Shown here piece by piece: positions 18,567 through 29,445 of a DNA stretch of 31,900 nucleotides. Position numbers and translations under genes: made by a program. Below the pieces are notes generated by a model. It made no database searches and was not told the origin of the DNA. It was given only the letters and a program-made list of their open reading frames with translations. Origin of the DNA: Welwitschia mirabilis (Eukaryota; Gnetophyta; Gnetopsida; Welwitschiales); contig JBOZIK010000001.1 of the NCBI GenBank assembly GCA_051453625.1, positions 255,513,645 to 255,545,544 on the forward strand, written 5' to 3'. How positions within the stretch are numbered: the first letter of the stretch is position 1; the number at the start of each line of letters is the position of its first letter.

Positions 18567-19246
18567 TTTTAAAAACTGATTAGAAAACTTAAAATCCTAA
18601 ATAGGACCATCAAACTTTCAATATCCAAAAGATTCAATTACAAACCTTGTGGATGAAATTAGAAAACAAAATGCCAACTTTTAAAGGTAAAATATCAACT
18701 TTAAAAGATCAAATACCAATAGGAAAAACTTATTGAACATCCTTCAACAAACAATGCTAGTAAACCAAAGACCTCAAGGAACTTTAGCAAAACAACCTTT
18801 ACAAANNNNNNNNNNNNNNNNNNNNNNNNNNNNNNNNNNNNNNNNNNNNNNNNNNNNNNNNNNNNNNNNNNNNNNNNNNNNNNNNNNNNNNNNNNNNNNN
18901 NNNNNTCCTTCAACAAACAATGCTAGTAAACCAAAGACCTCAAGGAACTTTAGCAATACAACCTTTACCAAACCAAAATGAACAAAGAAATGATTGTAAG
19001 GTTGTAACAAGAAGTAGACAAGAAATAAACCTCCTCTATGTGAAACTTCCACCTTTTCAAATAGGATATTGAAATATTAGAATAGTATAAGTACCCTTGT
19101 CTTGACAAAAAGAAAAATAAAAATACTTCTCAATAAATCACCTCTTGGATGGATAGGCTTAACAATAATTTAAATTTCAATGATCACTTAAAAGCCTTGA
19201 TGAAAAACATGAGCATAAAATTAATCTTTTGGAAAGTTTTACAAGA
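18567..19246 (+). pseudogene. gag-pro linker of element B
   Basis: Continuation of the Asn/Gln-rich gag tail between gaps. The useful landmark is CKVVTRSRQ (18995-19021), which corresponds to the NAxTLRSGK motif conserved between gag and protease in Athila/Tat elements. The same landmark, TNAIHLRSKK, occurs in the minus-strand gag. It is followed by a PPF motif and a basic segment near 19150-19240 (LKALMKNMSIKLIFWKVLQ). Positions 18567-18671 and 18906-18971 repeat the sequence before the gaps on their left and should not be counted as real duplications. The frames are broken several times. Confidence 0.6.
18806..18905. other. N gap, 100 bp, with duplicated flanks
   Basis: Positions 18740-18805 recur at 18906-18971 (66 bp, about two differences). 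Confidence 0.95.
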
Positions 19247-20085
19247 NNNNNNNNNNNNNNNNNNNNNNNNNNNNNNNNNNNNNNNNNNNNNNNNNNNNNN
19301 NNNNNNNNNNNNNNNNNNNNNNNNNNNNNNNNNNNNNNNNNNNNNNNNNNNNNNNNNNNNNNNNNNNNNNNNNNNNNNNNNNNNNNNNNNNNNNNNNNNN
19401 NNNNNNNNNNNNNNNNNNNNNNNNNNNNNNNNNNNNNNNNNNNNNNNNNNNNNNNNNNNNNNNNNNNNNNNNNNNNNNNNNNNNNNNNNNNNNNNNNNNN
19501 NNNNNNNNNNNNNNNNNNNNNNNNNNNNNNNNNNNNNNNNNNNNNNNNNNNNNNNNNNNNNNNNNNNNNNNNNNNNNNNNNNNNNNNNNNNNNNNNNNNN
19601 NNNNNNNNNNNNNNNNNNNNNNNNNNNNNNNNNNNNNNNNNNNNNNNNNNNNNNNNNNNNNNNNNNNNNNNNNNNNNNNNNNNNNNNNNNNNNNNNNNNN
19701 NNNNNNNNNNNNNNNNNNNNNNNNNNNNNNNNNNNNNNNNNNNNNNNNNNNNNNNNNNNNNNNNNNNNNNNNNNNNNNNNNNNNNNNNNNNNNNNNNNNN
19801 NNNNNNNNNNNNNNNNNNNNNNNNNNNNNNNNNNNNNNNNNNNNNNNNNNNNNNNNNNNNNNNNNNNNNNNNNNNNNNNNNNNNNNNNNNNNNNNNNNNN
19901 NNNNNNNNNNNNNNNNNNNNNNNNNNNNNNNNNNNNNNNNNNNNNNNNNNNNNNNNNNNNNNNNNNNNNNNNNNNNNNNNNNNNNNNNNNNNNNNNNNNN
20001 NNNNNNNNNNNNNNNNNNNNNNNNNNNNNNNNNNNNNNNNNNNNNNNNNNNNNNNNNNNNNNNNNNNNNNNNNNNNNNNNNNNNN
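19247..20085. other. N gap, 839 bp
   Basis: It removes the N-terminal protease, including the catalytic Asp region of element B. Confidence 0.95.
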
Positions 20086-20342
20086 TAGATGTGATTATCA
20101 TAGAAGTTGAGCATAATAGAGTATACCCTTTACTTATAGATAGAGACTTTTATGTAATAGCCCACTGCATCATTGATACAAAAGTAGGAACAATGAAATG
20201 TCATTTTGGAAATAGAACATTTACCATTAGAGTCTTTGATGCAGCTAAGAAAGATTTTGGTGATAATGAAATGAACATTAAAAGTAATATCAAACCAACT
20301 TTTTATTCCTACAACATCATCCACTGGAAGAAAGAGAGATGA
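20086..20342 (+). pseudogene. aspartic protease C-terminal part, element B
   Basis: An open frame of 85 codons follows the 839-N gap and ends at a stop at 20340-20342. It reads DVIIIEVEHNRVYPLLI, then DRDFYVIAHCIIDTKVG and MKCHFGNRTFTIRVF. This matches the C-terminal half of the gag-pol aspartic protease of Athila/Tat elements, where PLILGRPFLATA is followed by a VID(xx)G(xx)LxxGxxxxxFNVF pattern. The conserved GRPF is changed to DRDF. The DT/SG catalytic site would lie in the gap and cannot be judged. Unlike the neighbours, this segment is uninterrupted. No RT follows: the next 325 bp hold a different, unknown frame. Confidence 0.75.
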
Positions 20343-20424
20343 AAGCAAATTAGAATGTGCTTTGTGGTTACCAACTTAAGAATAAAGAAGAAATGAAGCC
20401 TTTAGAGTGTAAGTAAGTTTAATT

Positions 20425-20667
20425 TTTAAGAACGATTATGAGGGAGATTATCCATTACATAAGCCACAAATTGAAAATCATAATTTGGATCAGAAAAATG
20501 TTTTTAATGGACTTAAATATAATTCTCTTTATGATGATCAAAATAAAACTCTTGCATTCAAAGAAAATCTTTTACCACAGTTACCATTCCTCTCCCCTTT
20601 GACTTCTAAAATTTATGCTTTAATGTGGTATTATAGAGTGCTCTACATTGTCCCTGTCTTCATCTAA
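20425..20667 (+). pseudogene. unknown C-terminal ORF of element B
   Basis: I do not recognise this frame. It stays open from about 20416, just after a TAA, to the TAA at 20665-20667. It reads NDYEGDYPLHKPQIENHN and continues as FNGLKYNSLYDDQNK, AFKENLLPQLPFLS and a hydrophobic end. The composition is protein-like and less degenerate than the surrounding DNA. It comes where RT should follow protease but shows no RT, RNase H or integrase motif. It could be a pol remnant joined by an internal deletion, or an element-specific ORF. Confidence 0.4.
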
Positions 20668-20710
20668 TTAATTTTACTTGGAAATAATTTCACATATCTT
20701 GTGTTTTATC

Positions 20711-20810
20711 NNNNNNNNNNNNNNNNNNNNNNNNNNNNNNNNNNNNNNNNNNNNNNNNNNNNNNNNNNNNNNNNNNNNNNNNNNNNNNNNNNNNNNNNNN
20801 NNNNNNNNNN
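20711..20810. other. N gap, 100 bp, with duplicated flanks
   Basis: Positions 20631-20710 recur at 20811-20890 (80 bp, one difference). Confidence 0.95.
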
Positions 20811-21125
20811 TTATAGAGTGCTCTACATTGTCCCTTTCTTCATCTAATTAATTTTACTTGGAAATAATTTCACATATCTTGTGTTTTATCAATTGGTAAA
20901 TTTTTGGTTTGGACCTTATTTCTCTAAAAATCTTGAGACCAAAATAGATCTTTAACTTTCCTTTCATCCTTTATTTCAATATAAAGTGTGCTTTGGATTT
21001 AGGAATTAAACAAAATTTGTTTATCTTGCTATTTTCTTTTTAGTTTTCTGTTTTAAGAATCTTTATTTTCATTTTTTATTTCTATTTCTCATTTCTATCT
21101 TTTATTTTTTATAATAATAATCTGT

Positions 21126-21162
21126 TGTCTCCTTTGTTGTCCTCATGACAAGATGGATGACA
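21126..21162. repeat. dyad module, 37-bp form
   Basis: Outer half-sites TGTCTCC and GATGACA flank a 13-bp core TGTCCTCATGACA with 5-bp spacers. Confidence 0.7.
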
Positions 21163-21238
21163 GCTAGTTTTGTTGATTTTTCTAGCTTTCTAATATTTTT
21201 CTATGTTTTCTAATAATTTTCTATTTTTCTACCACTGT

Positions 21239-21275
21239 TGTCCTCTCTATTGTCTAGACAACTAGCAAGACGACA
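21239..21275. repeat. dyad module, 37-bp form
   Basis: Outer half-sites TGTCCTC and GACGACA flank a 13-bp core TGTCTAGACAACT with 5-bp spacers. The core contains the perfect palindrome TTGTCTAGACAA. Confidence 0.75.
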
Positions 21276-21292
21276 GTCAATAAAATGTTAAT

Positions 21293-21392
21293 NNNNNNNN
21301 NNNNNNNNNNNNNNNNNNNNNNNNNNNNNNNNNNNNNNNNNNNNNNNNNNNNNNNNNNNNNNNNNNNNNNNNNNNNNNNNNNNNNNNNNNNN
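21293..21392. other. N gap, 100 bp
   Basis: It separates the leader-like DNA from the 3.5-kb tandem array and hides their junction. Confidence 0.95.
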
Positions 21393-22865
21393 CTCAAACC
21401 ATACCCATGATTCGATATGAAGTTTTTCAAGCTCTAAGAGTGCTATGAGCACCCTCCAAAGACTCTAAAATTCCAAACACTTTAAAGTTTTTAAAGCTTT
21501 AAGGTTTAAGGTATCTAATTTCTCTAATATTTTAAGAGTAGAAGATCTTTCAAAGAATAAAACTAAGGAGGGAAAAAATCCTATTTGTAATGAGATGAAG
21601 GAGTTTATCGGATATTGAGAATTTCAAGGGATAGATATAAGCCACTACTATTCTCAGAAAATGGTTATGGTTTCCTAATCCCAAACATACTCTGCATGGT
21701 CATTAGGTTCATGTTCATTATAATAATAAAAAATAAATAAATAATATTTGAGAAATAGCCAATTACCATAATGAGTACATCTTAACCACTAACAAAAGAA
21801 AACAAAACATCATAATTCTAGGTGTTACTTTAGCATGAATTACTAAGATAAAATATTAAAATAATCCAACATAATATATATAATATTCATAGATATTACA
21901 AGAATATTTCCTTTGCATTAAAGTAACAAAATATACTAATCATGATACATTAAATGAAATGGTTACAAAAGAAAATAAAATAATATTCATGTAACCACTA
22001 ATTAGCCACTAAAAGTATATCATTAAATAAAAAAGAAAAGACTATAAAAATAATATTATTAATTATAGTAGTTACAAGAAAAGAAAGCATTTAAAATACT
22101 AATTATAGCATAAGAAGTTTCCACTAATAAATTAAAGAGTTGCATCTCAATTGATAATAATATGATAATAAATAACGAACCTAGAATTTAAATTAGCTTA
22201 GCGAGCTCCATAAGAATAAAATTATTTTTATTTATTTTTCATTTAACTAAATAGCCTAATTCTATGAACCTTTGAAAGAGTAGATATAACATTTCTCTTT
22301 CCCTCAAGAAGCTTCATCCTCAAAACTTGAAAAATAAAGCTTAGGTTTCCATTATAAAATATTTGTTAGCTTTTGCTTCTTTCTATTCTAACCATTTTGC
22401 TTTATAAAAATGATTTTTTTCTTATTTTAAGAATAAATTTCTTAACCTATTTTTTAATTGGTTAAACTTTAAATGTGTAATCTATTTGAATGTCCACTTC
22501 TAGAATTCTAGATTGATTTTTTTTATGTTTAACATACATTTATGTAAGTAATGTACTTGAAATAATGATTCATAAAAGAATTTTATTTATTAATTCATTT
22601 TTTCTTTTTTTTAATTTTTAAATACAAGCTATTTTTGTTTTCCCATTTTAATATGTATTTCATATTTCCAAAACTATAAAACCAAAGAAACACATATAAA
22701 GAGCATCCAAAAATATCTAGGTTAGAAATGATTTACTTTTCTTATGTTTTAAATTGATTATTTATAAATTTAATTATCTTGTTCAACTAATACCACAATC
22801 CAAGCTTTGATTTTAAATCTTATGATCACTTAATAGTAATTATTCCTAGAGAAATTGCAACCTAT

Positions 22866-22877
22866 GCTCTGATACCA
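22866..22877 (-). promoter_or_regulatory. initiator tRNA-Met primer-binding site (R1)
   Basis: On the minus strand this is TGGTATCAGAGC, the exact complement of the 3' end of plant initiator tRNA-Met, used by many LTR retrotransposons. On the minus strand it is preceded by a spacer CTT and by CTTTTCA, an LTR end in CA (22881). Confidence 0.75.
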
Positions 22878-23830
22878 AAGTGAAAAGTCCACATTTCTCA
22901 GCTAAAATCTTCAAATGTTATTATGATATCAAAATGTGAAAGCCATGATTTTTGCCCAAAAACACAAATGTGGCTTTGATTTAAAAATGTAACATCCACA
23001 CTTTTTAAAGCCTAAAAATATTGAATTGATAAATATTACTAATGGTCAAGCTTATACATAGCCTTAAAATTATCTCTATTTGAAATGTACCTAAAGGAAG
23101 TCAGGCCTCAGGATCTATGTAGCTAAAATAGCCTATTTTGCTTTGTCGGTGCATCAAATGACAATAGTAATTTAAAATGTCTAAAAATTTAACCAAAAAA
23201 TAGTTCATTTATAACTAGAAACACTAGGTTTTACCTTAAAGAGTACTGATTAATTTCATATTTGCAAAAGCAACCATCAAAGAGTTAATGTTTGAGCTGG
23301 TTTCGATTAAATAAGTAACTATGAAATATGAAAATACTAAAATAAGGAACTTAGATGATTTCAAATAGTTGAAATACATTAAAATTATTCTCTATTAAAA
23401 TTGAAATAAAACTTGTAAAAGTAATAATAAGAAAGTAAGAAGAGAATGAAAGTAGTAAAAATGTAAGAGTAGCAAAATCAGAAGGAAAAAACATCAGATG
23501 CTTAATATCAACAATACCTCTCCACTATTTTAGATATCAAATGTAGTAGTTCTTTCAATACAATATAAGTTCTATACACAATAATATACTATCTCTCTCT
23601 AGTTTATAATCCCAAGTTTTCAAGAAAATAGAACTAAAACCATAAAACATTATTTACTTTAATTTGAATCTCTAACAAACATATTGAATGAAAGATAGAA
23701 AGAATAACTTATAAGTTAACTATAACAAATATTAACAACCTCATTTAGAAAACCTTTAAAAAATATATTGTAAAAATATTATTGCTTTAATAAACCTTGG
23801 GCCACTATGAAAATGTAAAATTTTCATCTA

Positions 23831-23947
23831 TAATAATTATAAAGTGATAGGTATGATAATTATTATGGAGTAGTGGTTACAAGCATAATTATGAAGTGGT
23901 TTTCATAATAATAATTATTGAGTGGTAGTTACAATAGTAATTTTTGG
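23831..23947. repeat. minisatellite of about 35 bp in R1
   Basis: The phrase TAATTATnGAGTGGT(A/T)GTTACAATA recurs about every 33-37 bp, with three to four imperfect copies. The homologous array in R2 is at 27327-27466. Confidence 0.7.
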
Positions 23948-26358
23948 ATGAAAATCATACTAATTAGTATAATAACATGATGAAAGAAAAGCCACAATCA
24001 CAACCATTAACCATTAAACGTAATCTACAAGTTAATGTAAAATAAATTAATAAGATAATAATAAATTAGAATGTTTACATAAGAGAAATAAAAAAACTTG
24101 CAATAATAATAAAACAACTTTACAAGTTGAAACATAAGAGCTAATACACAAATCTAGTATTAATACAAACTACAAATGCACAAATCATAAATAAGTAAAT
24201 AACAAAAATCACTCAACCTAATAGCAGTAAACAATCCTTCATTAATGATCAAAATACCATGCTTGAATTTGAGCCTACATAAATAATATGGTAAGAGAAC
24301 CATAAAATCATCATAGTTCATAGTATGGCCAAGGTAATAAAGGGTGAAATAGAAGGTAACCAATATTCAAAGGATATAGCCAAGACATGAGAATAAGATA
24401 ATACCCATGAGATCAATCCAAGACTAGAATATGCCAATATAGGAAAAAAGAATTTAGGATTCATTTATTAATAATTAATTTATCTATTATTAATATAGAA
24501 TAGTATTTCAAGTTTCAGTAATCCAAAAATGCATCATCAAAAGGGTTCAAAAATACTACTTATTTAGAGGTTCATTTCTATGGCTAATAGAAATCCTTCA
24601 GATAAAATAAACCCTCTAAAGCCACATAGATATCTTATTGTGCATAACTAGATGGATCATAAATATACTTTAATCACACTATTTGCTCTAATAGTTCGCT
24701 CTCATTACTAATAGAATTCCTTCATGTGGTACATCCCTTGAATCCACATAATTTAATCACCTAGATAATGTTATTTCATCTTATGTAATAGACATAAAAT
24801 TATATTTACTACCTATATATTGCATGAATTAGAATAGGTTTATGAGGTCAAATAAGATAATAAGAAGAAGCTCTAGAATCATATAAAAGATGCAAGAAAT
24901 CCTTAGTACCATACAAGAAATAAAAGATAAGTCTAGAATAATATTCATGATTCGATATGAAGTTTTTCAAGCATTAAGATTACTATGCTCAAGCTCCAAG
25001 GCCTTCAAGATTTCAAACACTCCAGAGTTTATAAAGCTTCAAGGTAGAAGGCCTCTAATATTTTAAGACTAGCAGATCTTCAAAACAATAGACTAAAAAG
25101 AAAAGAAATTCTATCTATATTGAGATGAAGAAATTTAAAGGATATTGAGAATTTCAAGAGGTATATATAAGTCACTACTATCCTTGGAAAATGGTTATGA
25201 TTCCCTAACCCCCAACCACTACTTTTCCTAACCACTAGGTCCATTTTCATTTATAATAATAAATAAATAAATGATACTTAAGAAACAACCAATTACCATG
25301 TTACATGTTAACCACTAATCAAAGAAAATGAAACATCATAACTCTAGGTGTTACTTTAAATATTGAAATAATTCAAGATAATGCATCTTAATAATGATAG
25401 CTATTGTAAAAGCTTTGTATGCATTAAAATAAGAAAATATACTAATAATAATACATTAAATGCAATAGTTACAAAACGAAATAAAATAATATTTGTATAA
25501 CAACTAATTAGCCACTAAAGTATATCATTAAATAAACAAGGAAATACAAGAAAAGAAAGCATTTAAAATAATAATTATAGCATAATAAGTTTCCATTAAT
25601 AAATTAAAGAATTACATCTTAATTGATAATGATATGGTAATAATAAAGAATCTAGTATTTAAATTAGCTTAGTGGGATCTATAAGAATAAAATTAATTTT
25701 ATTTATTTTTTATTTAACTAATTAGCCTAATTATTTAGACCTTTGAAAATTTGAATGTATGTGACAATTTTATTCCCCTTAAGAAGTTTTATCATCAAAA
25801 CTTAAAAAAGAAAGCTTAGGTCTCCATTATAAAATGTTTGTTTCATATTTATAAGTGGCTTTTGATTCTTCTTATTGTAATCATTTCACTTTATAAAAAT
25901 GATTTTTTTATTATTTTAAGAATAAATTTCTTTTAATCCAAAAATTTAACTATTTAAACTTCAAATGTATAATCTAGTTAAATGTTCACTTCTAGAATTT
26001 TAGAATTATTCTTGTTATGTTTAACATACATATATGTAAATGATGTATTAGAAATAATTACTCATAAAAGAATTTTATTCACCAAATCATTTTCTATCTT
26101 TCCTTTTTTTTAAATGGAAGATGTTTTTTCCCCTATTCTAATACATTTATTTTATATTCCCAACACTAGAAAATCAAAGAAACACATATAAAAAGCATTT
26201 AAAAATATTTAGATTAGAATTGGTTTACTTTTCTTATTTTTTAAATTGATTATTTATAATTTTTAATTATCTTGTTTAACTAATACCGTAATCTAGGATT
26301 TGATGTTAAAACTTATGACAACTTAATAGTAATTATTCCTAGGGAAATCACAACCTAG

Positions 26359-26370
26359 ACTCTAATACCA
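26359..26370 (-). promoter_or_regulatory. decayed initiator tRNA-Met primer site (R2)
   Basis: On the minus strand this is TGGTATTAGAGT, two C-to-T changes away from the intact site in R1. It occupies the homologous position, with the LTR-like TG at 26374. Confidence 0.7.
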
Positions 26371-27326
26371 AAATGTAAAATCCAAATTTATTATTCAAAA
26401 ACTTGAATATTGCTTTAATTTAAAAACATAACATCCACATCTCTTTAGAACCTATAAATAATGAATTGATAGATGTTAATATGATATTAAAGATTGATGA
26501 CCAAGCTTATGCATTGTTTTAAAATTATCTCTATTTGAAATGTAAGTAAGGGAAGCTAGGCCTAAGGATCTGTGCAACTAGAATAGTTTGTTTTACTTGG
26601 TTAGTACACCAAATGATAATAATAATTTAAAATGTCTAAAAACGGGGGGAAAAAAAACAAAGTTTGTTTCTAACTAAAAACACCAAAGTTTTATCCTAAA
26701 GAATATAGATTAAGCTCACATTTATAAAAACAACCACCAAAAAGCTATTTTTTGAGTTGCTTTTAATAAAATAAATAATTGTTAAATTTGAAAAAAATGA
26801 AAACAAGAAACTCAGAGAATTTGCAAATGGTTGCACTTATTAAAAAACTATTTTTTACCTCCTAAACTACATCAAAATTAGTATCTACTGAAATTTAAAT
26901 AAAGCTTGTAGGCATAATAACAAGAAAGTAATTAGAGAATGAAAGTAGTAAAAATGTGAGAGTAGCAAAACTGGAAAAAAAACACAAGATACTAAACAGC
27001 AACAATGCTTTTCCTCCGTTTTAAATATCAAATGTAATAGTTCTTTTAATATAATATAAGTTCCACATCCAATACAATGCTACTTCTCTTTACTTTATAA
27101 CTCCAAGTTTTCATAAAAATGAGATCAAAACCCTAAGACATACTTTACTTTAATTTAGATCCCTAACAAACATATGGGATGAAACATTAAAAAAAAAAAA
27201 AGTTGCAACTTAACTATAATTAATAGTAACAACTTCATTTAGAATACCTTTAAAGAACTATTTTGTAAAAATATTATTTCTTTAATAAGCCTTGAGCTAC
27301 TATGAAAATATAAAATTCTCATCTAT

Positions 27327-27466
27327 AATAATTATGAATGATAAGTATAATAATTATTAAGGAGTAGTGGTTATAAGGGTAATTATAGAGTGGTTGTTAT
27401 AATAGTAATTATGAAGTGGTAGTAACAGTGGTAATTTTGGCTGGCATTTACAATCATAATTATGAT
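27327..27466. repeat. minisatellite of about 35 bp in R2
   Basis: It is colinear with the array in R1. Units contain AATTATnGAGTGGTTGTTATAATAG-like text and the copy boundaries are blurred. Confidence 0.7.
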
Positions 27467-28355
27467 AGTAACATGATGAAGAGAAATCCACATTCACAAC
27501 CATTAACCATTAAATTTAATCTATAAATTAATATAAAATAATTTAATAAGCTAATAAAAAGTCAGAATGTTTACATAAGAGAAATAGAAAACTTGCAATA
27601 ATAATAAAATCACTTTACAAGTTAAAATATAAGAGCTAGTTCACAAATCTAGTCTCAACACAAGATACAAATACATAAATCATAGATAAGTAAATAACAA
27701 AAATAACTCAAGCCAATAGTAGCAAGCACTCATTTCTGAATAACTAGAATTCATGCTTGCATTTAAACTTGCATAAACAATACGGTATGAGAACCATAAA
27801 ATCATCATAGTTCTCAGTATGGAGCAGGTAATTGATAGTGGAAAGGAAGCAAACTAAAATGCAAAGGATATAAACAAGGAATAAGAATAAGACAATACCC
27901 ATGAGATAGATCCAAGATTATAATATGCTAATATAAGAAAAAAGACTTTGGAATTCATTTATTAATAATTAATTTATGTATCAGCAATATAAAATGGTAT
28001 TCCAAGTTTCAGTAATCCAAGAATGCACTATCAACAAGGTGTAAAACATACCCATTTATCTAGAGGTTCATTTTTGTGGCCAATAGAAACCCTTTAGATA
28101 GAAAAAAGCCTCTAAAGCTGCACAAGCATACTGTGAATAATTATATAAGCCATAAACATACTCTAATCACCCTATTTGCTGTGATAATTCACTCCCATAG
28201 CTAATGGAAGCTCTTCAAGTAGCCCAGCTACTAAATCCACATAATTTGATTACCTAATCAATTTTATTTCATCTTATTTAATAGGCTTAAAATTAGATTC
28301 ATAACCCAGATATTACATGAATTAGAAAATATTTACAAAATCAAATAAGATAACA

Positions 28356-28455
28356 NNNNNNNNNNNNNNNNNNNNNNNNNNNNNNNNNNNNNNNNNNNNN
28401 NNNNNNNNNNNNNNNNNNNNNNNNNNNNNNNNNNNNNNNNNNNNNNNNNNNNNNN
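28356..28455. other. N gap, 100 bp
   Basis: Inside unit R2. Comparison with R1 (about 24855-24870) suggests that little or no sequence is missing. Confidence 0.9.
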
Positions 28456-28566
28456 AACAAGAAAAAGCCATGGAACAATACAAATGATGCAAGAAATCCT
28501 TGATATCATACAAGAAACAAAGATAAGGCTAAGACCATATTAGAAGTAAAAGAGAAGCCTAGAGTC

Positions 28567-29445
28567 ATACCCATGATTCAATATAAAATTTTCCAAACTT
28601 TAAGATTGCTACATTTAAGCTTTAAAGACTCCAAGATTTCAAACACTTCAAAGTTTCTAAACCTCTAAGGTAGAAGATCTCTAATATTTTAAGACTATAA
28701 GATTTTTAAAATAATAACACTAAGAAGAAAAGGAATCCTATTTATTATGATATGAAGAAATTGAAAGGATATTGAGAATTTCAAGGGATAGATACAAGCC
28801 ACTACTATTCTTAACAAATGGTTATGATTTCCTAACCCCTAATCACTACTTTGTTTAGCCACCAGATCTATTTTCATTTATAATAATAAATAAATAAATA
28901 ATTCTTCATAAACAACCAATTGCTATAATGAGTATATATTAACCACTACTAAAAGAAAATGAAACATCATAATTCTAGATGTTACTTTAGCATGAATTAC
29001 TGAGATAAAATATTAAAATAATCCAACATAATGCATCTTAATAATTATAGCTATTATAAGACTATTTAATATGCATTAAAATAAGGAAATACACTAAACA
29101 TGATACATTAAAGGTAATAGTTATAAAAAGAAATAAAATAGTATTTATATATCCACTAATAGTCAATAAAAGTATATCATTAAATAAAGAAGGAAAGACT
29201 ACAAAAATAATATTATTAATTACACTAGTTACAAAAGAAGAAAGCATTTAAACAATAATTGTAGCATAATAAGTTTTCACTAGTAAGTTAAAGAGATCCA
29301 TCTTAAATGATAATAATATAATAGTAAATAAAAAACCTAGAATTCAAATTAGCTTAGTGGACTCCATAAGAACAAAATTATTTTTATTTAGTTTTTATTA
29401 AACTAATTATGTAATTTTTTAAACCTTTAAAAATCTTGATGTGAT
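28567..29445 (-). repeat. partial third tandem unit R3
   Basis: It is homologous to the first 880 bp or so of R1 and R2 and ends abruptly near 29445, before the primer site. It shares with R1 the two segments missing from R2, so R2's deletions are private. Confidence 0.75.

Larger units (their letters stand above)
20668..21292 (+). other. leader-like non-coding DNA with paired dyad modules
   Basis: Positions 20811-20890 duplicate 20631-20710 across a 100-N gap and are probably an assembly overlap. From about 21020 to 21292 the sequence is T-rich and homologous to the element B leader (16530-16740). It has 37-bp dyad modules at 21126-21162 and 21239-21275, 113 bp apart compared with 114 bp in the leader. 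No primer site or LTR is visible upstream. The second module could also be the start of a 3' LTR whose remainder is lost in the gap at 21293. Confidence 0.5.
21393..24940 (-). repeat. 3.5-kb tandem unit R1 (non-coding, LTR-element-like)
   Basis: First visible copy of a unit that repeats at 24941 and 28567. Anchor points such as CATGATTCGATATGA (21406, 24946) give a period of 3540 bp. It holds a minus-strand tRNA-Met primer site at 22866-22877 and a TG start 3 bp further on, followed by a region that would be an LTR (22881 upward). It also holds a minisatellite at 23831-23947. No gag or pol motif is visible in any frame. It is best explained as a non-autonomous minus-strand LTR element, multiplied in tandem by recombination between its LTRs. 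A plain long-unit satellite is the alternative. Confidence 0.7.
24941..28566 (-). repeat. 3.5-kb tandem unit R2
   Basis: Full-length copy of the unit, colinear with R1 and diverged by frequent substitutions. It contains a 100-N gap (28356-28455). R2 lacks two stretches present in both R1 and R3. One is about 25 bp around the position of GCATGAATTACT (R1 21834, R3 28990). The other is about 30-35 bp at the ACTA(T/C)AAAAATAATATTATT segment (R1 22040, R3 29198). There is no coding potential. Confidence 0.75.

Noticed and set aside
19149-20342. A single 397-codon gene spanning the 839-N gap
   Set aside because: Continuity depends on the arbitrary gap length. Only the protease part after 20086 is supported.
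20631-20890. True tandem duplication of 80 bp
   Set aside because: The copies flank a 100-N placeholder gap and differ at one base, so unmerged contig ends are more likely.
22989-23010. Cassandra-type TRIM start (TGTAACATCC)
   Set aside because: Only the first ten bases match; no 5S-like pol III promoter follows.
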